Origin: Rhodospirillaceae bacterium | GTDB lineage: Bacteria; Pseudomonadota; Alphaproteobacteria; Micavibrionales; Micavibrionaceae | Direction of reading: 5' to 3' | Assembly: GCA_003452275.1 (NCBI GenBank) | Contig: DMIT01000179.1 | Coordinates: 1-8,382, forward strand | Length of the DNA stretch: 8,382 nucleotides | In this document: in pieces, positions 1 to 8,070 of the stretch | Position numbering within the stretch: the first letter of the stretch is position 1 | Layout: every line of letters starts with the position of its first letter | Translations under genes and position numbers: made by a program | Notes under the pieces: generated by a model | Database searches by the model: none | What the model saw: only the letters and a program-made list of their open reading frames with translations | Told to the model about the DNA's origin: nothing

Positions 1-222
1 TGTCCATATCATTAACGCGGTGAGGCTATCTCCATATCGGGGATATCCTTCGATAGCCAGTCGGCGAGCGTCTTCGTGATGAATGTCTTTAGGCACTATT
101 GAGCAAAGGGTTTCCGCAAAAATATCCGCAAGATGGCTATCATAGTCAGGAATATGGTGCGTATTGTAAAAGACGCCGTCAAAGTCATGACAAGTGCCTT
201 CGATATGTCGCAAAGTTTTCAT
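1..222 (-). CDS. HAD-superfamily hydrolase, pyrimidine 5'-nucleotidase-like (partial, N-terminal 74 residues)
   Basis: The reading frame starts at an ATG (complement of 220-222) and stays open to the left edge, so only the N-terminus is present. An in-frame TAG lies three codons upstream, which makes this ATG the only possible start. An SD-like GAAAGG (complement of 233-238) lies 10 bases before it. Residues 13-20 read DFDGVFYN, the HAD motif I, where D13 would be the aspartyl nucleophile and D15 the general acid. Residues 60-71 (YPRYGDSLTALM) resemble the cap-region 'YG-SL-GLM' segment of the bacterial pyrimidine 5'-nucleotidase/HAD-IA group. Known members are cytosolic Mg-dependent phosphatases of about 210-250 residues. 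The gene is divergent from dnaN and has its own promoter. Substrate is unknown, and another HAD phosphatase subfamily is possible. Confidence 0.7.
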   Translation of the reverse strand, partial: MKTLRHIEGTCHDFDGVFYNTHHIPDYDSHLADIFAETLCSIVPKDIHHEDARRLAIEGYPRYGDSLTALMIWT

Positions 223-253
223 TATTTGCTAGCCTTTCTGTTGTTGAAAATTT

Positions 254-280
254 ATTATGATAAATAAAACGCTTTGTCAA
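254..280 (-). promoter_or_regulatory. Putative sigma70 promoter for the divergent HAD gene
   Basis: On the minus strand a perfect -35 TTGACA (complement of 275-280) is followed after 15 bases by CATAAT (complement of 254-259), five of six matches to the -10 consensus. TAATAA at 17-base spacing is a weaker alternative. The -10 overlaps an A+T-rich inverted repeat, ATTTAT (250-255) and ATAAAT (260-265). Transcription would begin about 25 bases before the HAD start codon. The -35 is convincing; the exact -10 is uncertain. Confidence 0.55.
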
Positions 281-325
281 TTTTATTTTACCTTGTGGGA
301 AACTTGGGAATAATGCAGCTATTGC

Positions 326-353
326 TTGGCGCGCGCATCGGCTGTGCTATAGT
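326..353 (+). promoter_or_regulatory. Putative sigma70 promoter of dnaN-recF
   Basis: The -10 TATAGT (348-353) matches the consensus at five of six positions and is preceded by TGC (345-347), an extended -10 motif. The -35 can be read as TTGGCG (326-331, spacing 16) or as CTTGGC (325-330, spacing 17), which is close to the alphaproteobacterial CTTGAC. Transcription would start near base 360, leaving a leader of about 35 bases. An SD sequence AAGGGA (381-386) lies 9 bases before the dnaN ATG. No exact DnaA box (TTATCCACA) was seen in 223-395. Confidence 0.6.
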
Positions 354-395
354 GAATCATCACAAACAAAATCGTTTTTTAAGGGATATTCTCCT

Positions 396-1514
396 ATGAA
401 ATTTAGCATTGACCGCGCAGCCCTTCTTCGTGCTTTGGCACACGTCCAAAGCGTTGTTGAACGCAGAAGCACCATTCCAATTCTGTCCAACGTATTGTTA
501 AAAGCGGATGAAGGGATGCTAACCCTGTCCACGACCGACATGGACATCGAAATGACCGAAGCGATTGCCGCCGATGTTGCAAAAGCAGGGCAGATTACCG
601 CGCCGGCAGTGACACTCCACGATATTATCCGCAAATTTCCGGATACGTCCAAGGTTACTTTGGAACTGGATCCATCCGGTAATTTTATCACGGTCAAGGC
701 CGGTCGCTCCGACTTCCGTTTGAGCAGCTTACCAGTTGCAGATTTCCCGCAATTCGGTGGTGGTGAATTCCCGACCAGTTTTGCGGTTCGCGCGGCTGAT
801 CTGCGTGCTTTGATTGACCGTACAAAATTCGCGATGTCAACCGAAGAAACCCGTTATTACCTCAATGGTATTTACATCCACGCCGCAGAAAACGAAGGAG
901 TTGCGGTTCTTCGCGCCGTATCCACCGATGGTCACCGTCTGGCACGTTTTGAAATGCCGTTGCCAGAGGGCGCAGCAGGAATGCCGGGTGTGATTATTCC
1001 GCGCAAGACCGTTCTTGAGATTCGCAAATTGCTTGAGGAAGCTGCAGACGAAATCCAGATCAAATTATCTGCGAACAAAATCACATTCGAATTTGATCAT
1101 ATCGTTCTGACATCCAAATTGATTGACGGAACCTTCCCTGACTATCAACGCGTTATTCCTGCGGGCAATGATAAAGTGGTCGAGGTTGATCCTAAACTCT
1201 TCTCATCCGCAATTGACCGTGTATCCACGATCTCTGACGGAAAATCTCGTGCGGTTAAAATCACCCTCAACGGTAAAACAATGACCCTCTCTGCAAACTC
1301 CGCAGAATCCGGTTCAGCGAAAGAAGAAATCGAAGTCCAATCAGAAACAGATTCATTGGAAATCGGTTTCAATGCCCGTTATCTTCTGGATATCACGTCC
1401 CAAGTGGATGGCGAAGGATGCCGCATGACTTTGTCTGATCCGTCATCCCCGACCATCATTCAGGATACCAGCGACCCAAGCTCGCTTTATGTCCTGATGC
1501 CGCTTCGTGTTTGA
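396..1514 (+). CDS. dnaN: DNA polymerase III beta subunit (sliding clamp)
   Basis: Encodes a 372-residue protein, the usual length for an alphaproteobacterial beta clamp. The clamp is a ring-shaped homodimer that encircles DNA and tethers DNA polymerase III and other clamp-binding partners. The N-terminus (MKFSIDRAALLRAL) and the segment RRSTIPILSNVLL (23-35) are typical of clamp domain 1. Domain 2 contains RYYLNGIY (153-160) and STDGHR (176-181), part of the partner-peptide pocket. The C-terminus ends YVLMPLRV (365-372), matching the conserved M-P-(L/M)-R tail that completes the pocket. All three clamp domains are complete with no frameshift. The ATG has an SD AAGGGA 9 bases upstream and a good promoter at 326-353. 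The stop codon overlaps the recF start, so the two form an operon. dnaA is not directly upstream; a divergent HAD gene is there instead. Confidence 0.98.
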   Translation: MKFSIDRAALLRALAHVQSVVERRSTIPILSNVLLKADEGMLTLSTTDMDIEMTEAIAADVAKAGQITAPAVTLHDIIRKFPDTSKVTLELDPSGNFITVKAGRSDFRLSSLPVADFPQFGGGEFPTSFAVRAADLRALIDRTKFAMSTEETRYYLNGIYIHAAENEGVAVLRAVSTDGHRLARFEMPLPEGAAGMPGVIIPRKTVLEIRKLLEEAADEIQIKLSANKITFEFDHIVLTSKLIDGTFPDYQRVIPAGNDKVVEVDPKLFSSAIDRVSTISDGKSRAVKITLNGKTMTLSANSAESGSAKEEIEVQSETDSLEIGFNARYLLDITSQVDGEGCRMTLSDPSSPTIIQDTSDPSSLYVLMPLRV

Positions 1515-2629
1515 TGTCGGCACTGACTGACATACGTTTACGGAATTTCCGTTCTTATACCGAGGCCTGTCTGAATGGACTGGCCTCGTCCTTTGTCGTG
1601 TTGACGGGTGAGAATGGGGCAGGGAAGACGAATGTTCTAGAGGCTGTTTCTTTGTTCTCCCCCGGCAAAGGTATGCGCAACGCGGACTTAAGCGATTTTC
1701 AAAATAAAAACCAATCAGATCCCGTCTGGGCTATATCAGCCACTATCATAACCCAATATGGCGAAATTCGCGCAGGCACCGGGCGCGACCCTTATAAAGA
1801 AAAACGCGTCGTTCATATTCAAGGCGAAGTGGCCAAAAACCAAGCACAACTTGCCGAATATATCACTTGTTTGTGGCTGACCCCGCAAATGGACAGGTTG
1901 TTTATCGAGGCCGCGTCCAGTCGGCGCAAATTTCTAGACCGTATGGTTTTCAATTTCGATACCGGACATGCGGGCCGTGTCACACGGTATGAAAACGCCA
2001 TGGCGCAACGCTCCCGTCTTTTAAAAGAAGGCAAGGCCGAGCCCGTCTGGCTGGATGCTCTTGAAATCCAAATGGCAGAAGCAGGTGTGGCGGTGGCGGC
2101 GGCGCGGGCCTTGTTCGTGGAACGATTGCAATCCGTATGCCTGACGCGCGGAAATGCGGAATTTCCGGTTGCAAAATTGGCATTGATCGGGCGGTTGGAA
2201 TCGGACATCCAGAAAAAAGCCGCGCTCGAAATCGAAGATGCATTCCGTCATCTGTTAAAAAATTCTCGCGACGAAGATGCCGTTTACGGCGGTGCCGCGC
2301 AGGGCCCGCATAAAACGGATTTTCAGGTAACCTATCGCGCCAAGAATATGCCGGCCGCCCAATGTTCGACGGGTGAACAAAAAGCCTTATTGATCGGCCT
2401 TGTTCTGGCCCATGCTGATCTTATCCGCATGGAACGCGGCGCGCCGCCTATCCTGTTACTGGACGAAGTCGCAGCCCATTTAGACCCGCATCGCCGCGCC
2501 GTTTTATATGATTTATTGTCTGGTATCGGCGGGCAAGTTTGGATGACGGGGACGGATAAAATATTGTTTGAAGCGTTAGGGGGTAAAGGGACGCATCTTG
2601 AAATCCCATCGTCATTGCGAGGAGCATAG
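1514..2629 (+). CDS. recF: DNA replication and repair protein RecF
   Basis: Encodes 371 residues from the ATG at 1514, whose first base is the last base of the dnaN TGA (TGATG). This suggests translational coupling. The in-frame TTG at 1511 would add one residue and is less likely. RecF is an ABC/SMC-like ATPase that, with RecO and RecR, promotes RecA loading at single-strand gaps. Visible motifs are Walker A GENGAGKT (32-39), the RecF-typical GPHKTD (264-269), the ABC signature STGEQK (285-290), Walker B ILLLDE (313-318) and the late GTD (346-348). The family's usual sequence ends around LEI (362-364). The last codons, SSLRGA plus the TAG stop, are supplied by the palindromic repeat at 2610-2645, so the natural stop has been replaced. 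The ATPase core is intact and function is probably kept. Confidence 0.96.
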   Translation: MSALTDIRLRNFRSYTEACLNGLASSFVVLTGENGAGKTNVLEAVSLFSPGKGMRNADLSDFQNKNQSDPVWAISATIITQYGEIRAGTGRDPYKEKRVVHIQGEVAKNQAQLAEYITCLWLTPQMDRLFIEAASSRRKFLDRMVFNFDTGHAGRVTRYENAMAQRSRLLKEGKAEPVWLDALEIQMAEAGVAVAAARALFVERLQSVCLTRGNAEFPVAKLALIGRLESDIQKKAALEIEDAFRHLLKNSRDEDAVYGGAAQGPHKTDFQVTYRAKNMPAAQCSTGEQKALLIGLVLAHADLIRMERGAPPILLLDEVAAHLDPHRRAVLYDLLSGIGGQVWMTGTDKILFEALGGKGTHLEIPSSLRGA

Positions 2630-2645
2630 CGACGCGGCAATCCAG
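2610..2645. repeat. Dispersed palindromic repeat of the 'ATTGCGAGGAGC...GCAATCC' type, overlapping the recF 3' end
   Basis: The segment begins CGTCATTGCGAGGAGC (2610-2625) and ends GCGGCAATCCAG (2634-2645). ATTGC (2614-2618) and GCAAT (2637-2641) form the outer arms of an imperfect palindrome centred on the recF TAG. From memory, this is a dispersed repeat type common in Rickettsia and many other genomes. In one direction it translates to SLRGA-like peptides and in the other to APRNDD-like peptides, and both are seen here. Only one copy is present in the window. The mechanism of spread (REP-like or MITE-like) is inferred, not visible. Confidence 0.82.
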
Positions 2646-2704
2646 AATTGTTTAATATTTAGCGAGGGTTTTATAAATAACGCGAAGTCTGTTTTCTAAA
2701 TTGT

Positions 2705-2726
2705 TATCTCCGCGAATGTGGAGATA
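2705..2726. other. Stem-loop downstream of recF
   Basis: TATCTCC (2705-2711) pairs perfectly with GGAGATA (2720-2726). A G-T and a C-G pair extend the stem to 9 bp and close a GAAT tetraloop (2714-2717). It lies 75 bases after the recF stop. No T-tract follows on either strand, so it is not a canonical intrinsic terminator. It could protect the 3' end of the dnaN-recF mRNA or be a protein-binding site. The rest of 2646-2811 is A+T-rich and holds no gene that I can see. Confidence 0.45.
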
Positions 2727-2758
2727 GATTCTGATATTTGAAATTATTATAGTGGTAG

Positions 2759-2781
2759 GAATTATTTTGAACAAATAATTC
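2759..2781. promoter_or_regulatory. 9-bp inverted repeat upstream of the GIY-YIG gene, candidate operator
   Basis: GAATTATTT (2759-2767) and AAATAATTC (2773-2781) are perfect inverted arms of 9 bp around a 5-base spacer TGAAC. The repeat ends 30 bases before the start codon of the GIY-YIG gene. A weak TTGAAA (2738-2743) lies upstream, and the left arm would overlap its -10 region (AATTAT, 2760-2765, spacing 16). That arrangement would suit repression by a dimeric DNA-binding protein, but the promoter is weak and the surroundings are A+T-rich. Confidence 0.4.
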
Positions 2782-2811
2782 ATAGGTTAAGTTATAGCAT
2801 AGGTGACGTAA

Positions 2812-3543
2812 ATGGATAAAAATTTTATAATTTCTGAAATAAAACGAACTGCCAGAGAAAATGATGGAGTCGCTTTAGGAAAAGAAAAATTCTCTAAACT
2901 TACAGGCATTAAGAATTCAGTTTGGTGGGGTGTGTATTGGCGTACATGGGGGGAAGCTATAGATGAAGCTGGGTTTTCTGAAAATGAATGGAATCAAGCT
3001 CATGACAAAGAATTTCTTTTAAAGTCTCTTGCTCTATTAACAAGGATAATAAAAAAATTCCCTGCAAGTGTTGATTTAAGAATGCAAAGGAAGATGGATA
3101 AGAGCTTCCCATCGCATAACACGTTTGATAATCTTGGGTCTAAGAATGATAAGGTGATGGCATTAAAAGAGTTTGTATATTCGAATTCTGAATTTTTAGA
3201 TATTCTTGAGTATCTACCAGATATAAAAATCATAGAAAATGAGACACTTCCATCGGGTTCTGTCCAAAAATCGAAAGAGGGATTTGTTTATTTAGGTATG
3301 TTGAAAATAGACAAAACAAAACGATACAAGATAGGAAAAACAAATCTTGTTGAGCGTAGGAATTCAGAGCTATCATTGCAGTTGCCAGAGAAATTAGAAC
3401 TTGTTCATTATATTAAAACAGATGATATGAGTGGAATTGAATCCTATTGGCATCGCCGATTTGCAGATAAAAATACCAATGGTGAATGGTTTAATCTTTC
3501 TATGGATGATATACGCGCATTTAAACTTAGAAAATTTATGTAG
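2812..3543 (+). CDS. GIY-YIG/T5orf172-type protein with N-terminal homing-endonuclease-associated repeats
   Basis: Encodes 243 residues from an ATG with SD AGGTG (2801-2805) 6 bases upstream. The C-terminal part (about 155-240) has the compact GIY-YIG/T5orf172 (MUG113-like) pattern: GFVYLG (157-162), YKIGKT (172-177), R182/R183, IESYWHRRF (209-217) with E210 and H214, and GEWF (224-227). The N-terminal part looks like two HNH-associated DNA-binding repeats, one ending TWGEAIDEAGF (45-55) and a second, more divergent one around FPASVDL to FDNLGS (83-110). Such proteins occur in phages and mobile elements and are DNA-binding or nuclease-like. Cleavage activity here is unproven, because the R-to-E spacing is much shorter than in I-TevI. 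Composition differs sharply from the neighbours: three 60-base stretches (2881-2940, 3001-3060, 3301-3360) contain 21, 15 and 19 G+C, against 31 in a gyrB stretch (4261-4320). This suggests horizontal acquisition between recF and gyrB. No partner gene is adjacent. Confidence 0.8.
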   Translation: MDKNFIISEIKRTARENDGVALGKEKFSKLTGIKNSVWWGVYWRTWGEAIDEAGFSENEWNQAHDKEFLLKSLALLTRIIKKFPASVDLRMQRKMDKSFPSHNTFDNLGSKNDKVMALKEFVYSNSEFLDILEYLPDIKIIENETLPSGSVQKSKEGFVYLGMLKIDKTKRYKIGKTNLVERRNSELSLQLPEKLELVHYIKTDDMSGIESYWHRRFADKNTNGEWFNLSMDDIRAFKLRKFM

Positions 3544-3699
3544 CTATTTGTAACTAAAAACAGGGCCACTTTTATTCTAAGTATCCCCCCTGCATTCGCG
3601 AACTTGAGGTTTTTGATTTAAGAATTATCAGCGTCTCTGTGTTAAATTTTACTGGATTGTCTCATATTTGCCGACAATAACTATAAGCTCCGTAATTCA

Positions 3700-3727
3700 T
3701 TGAAAGATAAAGATTTTTACCTATAAA
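3700..3727 (+). promoter_or_regulatory. Candidate sigma70 promoter (distal) for gyrB-argS
   Basis: TTGAAA (3700-3705) and TATAAA (3722-3727) are separated by 16 bases, each with five of six consensus matches. Transcription would start near 3734, so the RNA would begin within the hairpin at 3732-3755. The surrounding spacer is A+T-rich, so a chance match is possible. The rest of 3544-3700 contains no gene I can support; the only small pattern I saw is the palindrome TTCGCGAA (3595-3602). Confidence 0.4.
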
Positions 3728-3731
3728 AATA

Positions 3732-3764
3732 AGTCTAAAAATCCCCTTTTAGGCTGGTATTTTT
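3732..3764 (+). terminator. Hairpin followed by a T-tract, possible terminator or gyrB leader structure
   Basis: AGTCTAAAA (3732-3740) pairs with TTTTAGGCT (3747-3755), with one T-G wobble, around the loop ATCCCC. TATTTTT follows at 3758-3764. On the opposite strand the stem is followed by TATTTTTAT, so it could act in both directions. The stem is A+T-rich and weak. It lies 189 bases after the GIY-YIG gene and 58 bases before gyrB, so it could end upstream transcription or fold in a gyrB leader made from the 3700-3727 promoter. Confidence 0.35.
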
Positions 3765-3773
3765 GCTCCGTTC

Positions 3774-3782
3774 TGATATAAC
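3774..3782 (+). promoter_or_regulatory. Candidate extended -10 promoter element (proximal) of gyrB
   Basis: TGATATAAC (3774-3782) is an extended -10: TG plus one base before TATAAC, with five of six matches. No good -35 is found at 16-18 bases upstream. Transcription would start near 3789, after the hairpin at 3732-3755, giving a leader of about 33 bases. The gyrB SD AGGA (3811-3814) lies 7 bases before the ATG. Confidence 0.4.
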
Positions 3783-3812
3783 AATTTATCAATAAAAAAT
3801 TGAAATATTTAG

Positions 3813-6290
<2,478 letters not shown>

Positions 6291-6308
6291 TAAGGTTAAT
6301 AACAGAAC

Positions 6309-8066
6309 ATGCCATCACTGATTACCCAACTTTCAGACATTCTCGGCCAGATTTTTGAATCCGAGGGGTTAGATAAATCCTTTGGTCGTGTCATCGTGTC
6401 TGACCGTCCTGATCTGGCGCAATTTCAATGCAATGGGGCCATGGCGGCTGCAAAAGCGGCGAAGAAAAATCCTCGTGCGGTGGCGGAAGCCGTCATTTCA
6501 AAGCTCAAAGACAATAAAATCTTTGCGAAAATAGATATTGCGGGGCCGGGTTTTATTAATCTGATAGTGACCGATGATGCCCTTAAAAATTACCTTGCGT
6601 CGATTGTCGATGATGCGCGTTGTGGGGCGGAACCATTTGTCCATGGTGAAAATGTCGTGCTGGATTATGGCGGGCCGAATGTTGCCAAAGCCATGCATGT
6701 CGGGCATTTGCGGTCATCTATTATTGGCGATTCTATTCGTCGTATCCTGAAATTTTCGGGCTACAATACCATCGGTGATATCCATATGGGTGACTGGGGG
6801 ACGATGATGGGGATGGTGATTTCCGAATTGGAATTGATGCATCCGGAATGGGTCTATTTTGATAAAGAGTATGCAGGGGCATATCCGGCAGAATCCCCTG
6901 TCACCATCGAAGATTTGGCGGTTATTTATCCAAAGGCGTCGGGCGATTCAAAATCTTCGCCGGAGCGGATGGCTTTATCCCATGCGGCAACGGTGGAACT
7001 ACAGAATAAACGCCGTGGTTATTATGCGCTGTGGCAACATATGTTGCGCGTATCCCTTGAATCGATGAAGGCGAATTTTACCGCGCTGAATGTCCAGTTT
7101 GATATCTGGAAAGGGGAGTCCGACGTCCATGATCTGATTGCGCCGATGGTTACGGATTTGAAAGCCAAGGGTTATGCTGTTGAATCGGACGGGGCGATTG
7201 TCGTTCATGTCAAAAAGAACGATGATAATAAGGAATTCCCGCCGCTGATTCTGTATAAACGTGATGGCGGGGTAATGTATGGCACGACTGACCTGGCGAC
7301 ATTGCTTGACCGGATGAAAGAATATAACCCGGTTAAAATCCTCTATATTGTCGATCAGCGCCAGAACCTTCATTTCAATCAGGTTTTCCGTGCGGGTTAT
7401 ATCACGAAAATTGTCCCTGAATCGGTTGAACTGAATCATCTCGGGCATGGCACGATGAACGGAACGGACGGGAAGCCGTTTAAAACCCGTGATGGCGGTG
7501 TCCTGCGTCTTGAAGATTTGATTCAGATGAGCAGAGACAAGGCACTGCAACGTCTTGAAGAAGCCCATGTCGGCGATCATTTCTCTGCCGAGGAAAAAAA
7601 TGATGTGGCCATGAAGGTGGGGATTGCTGCTGTCAAATTCGCCGACCTCCAGAATAACCGCATTGCCGATTACGTGTTCGATCTGGATCGTATGACCAGT
7701 TTCGAGGGCAAGACGGGGCCTTATTTATTGTATCAGGCTGTGCGTATTAAATCTCTGCTGGAAAAGGCGGGTTATAAAGCAGGTGGGGATATAATGATCT
7801 CGGATATTGATCGCCCGCTGTACCTGATGCTGACCGAGTTGCCCGAAATCATCGAGAATGCCGCGCGGAACTATACGCCGCATGTCATTTGCGACCATGC
7901 CTATAAACTGGCACAGGCTTTCAGTTCCTTCTACGGCAATACGCATATTCTGTCAGAAGAAAATGCGGCCCAGAAACAATCTTGGTTGACCTTATCGGCT
8001 ATGGTTCTGGCGCAACTGGAACTGATGCTGGATTTGATCGGGGTGAATGTTCCTCAACGGATGTAG
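6309..8066 (+). CDS. argS: Arginyl-tRNA synthetase
   Basis: Encodes 585 residues, a normal length for bacterial ArgRS. This class I enzyme charges tRNA-Arg with arginine using ATP, and needs the tRNA for amino acid activation. The N-terminal tRNA-binding (Add-1) domain spans about 1-85. The catalytic HIGH motif is HVGH (130-133), followed by LRSSIIGDSIRR. The KMSK position is held by the degenerate KPFKTRDGG (389-397), as is usual for bacterial ArgRS. The C-terminal anticodon-binding domain begins around YLLYQAVRI (472-480) and ends GVNVPQRM, a typical ArgRS ending. It starts 18 bases after the gyrB stop with no strong SD; AAGG at 6292-6295 is 13 bases from the ATG. Expression therefore probably depends on the gyrB transcript. 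It converges on a minus-strand gene with a 4-base gap. Confidence 0.98.
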   Translation: MPSLITQLSDILGQIFESEGLDKSFGRVIVSDRPDLAQFQCNGAMAAAKAAKKNPRAVAEAVISKLKDNKIFAKIDIAGPGFINLIVTDDALKNYLASIVDDARCGAEPFVHGENVVLDYGGPNVAKAMHVGHLRSSIIGDSIRRILKFSGYNTIGDIHMGDWGTMMGMVISELELMHPEWVYFDKEYAGAYPAESPVTIEDLAVIYPKASGDSKSSPERMALSHAATVELQNKRRGYYALWQHMLRVSLESMKANFTALNVQFDIWKGESDVHDLIAPMVTDLKAKGYAVESDGAIVVHVKKNDDNKEFPPLILYKRDGGVMYGTTDLATLLDRMKEYNPVKILYIVDQRQNLHFNQVFRAGYITKIVPESVELNHLGHGTMNGTDGKPFKTRDGGVLRLEDLIQMSRDKALQRLEEAHVGDHFSAEEKNDVAMKVGIAAVKFADLQNNRIADYVFDLDRMTSFEGKTGPYLLYQAVRIKSLLEKAGYKAGGDIMISDIDRPLYLMLTELPEIIENAARNYTPHVICDHAYKLAQAFSSFYGNTHILSEENAAQKQSWLTLSAMVLAQLELMLDLIGVNVPQRM

Positions 8067-8070
8067 TCGC

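Noticed and set aside
223..395. Replication origin next to dnaN
   Set aside because: The spacer is A+T-rich, but I found no exact DnaA box and the sequence is well explained as two divergent promoters.
347..697. 116-codon minus-strand frame across the dnaN start
   Set aside because: It covers the dnaN promoter, SD and 5' coding region and has no domain signal.
2332..2640. Minus-strand frame beginning MPRRYAPRNDDG
   Set aside because: Its start is the reverse translation of the palindromic repeat and the rest is antisense to recF. It is useful as confirmation of the repeat but not as a gene.
2711..3600. Inverted 8-base match CGCGAATG (2711-2718) and CATTCGCG (3593-3600) flanking the GIY-YIG gene
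   Set aside because: The match does not extend beyond 8 bases, and about one such match is expected by chance between the two spacers. It is not convincing as terminal inverted repeats.
3657..3687. TTGTCT and TATAAG as a further gyrB promoter
   Set aside because: The spacing is 19 bases and the -35 is poor. The elements at 3700-3727 and 3774-3782 are better.
6999..7580. 193-codon minus-strand frame opposite argS
   Set aside because: It is a shadow of the argS coding sequence, with no recognisable domain.
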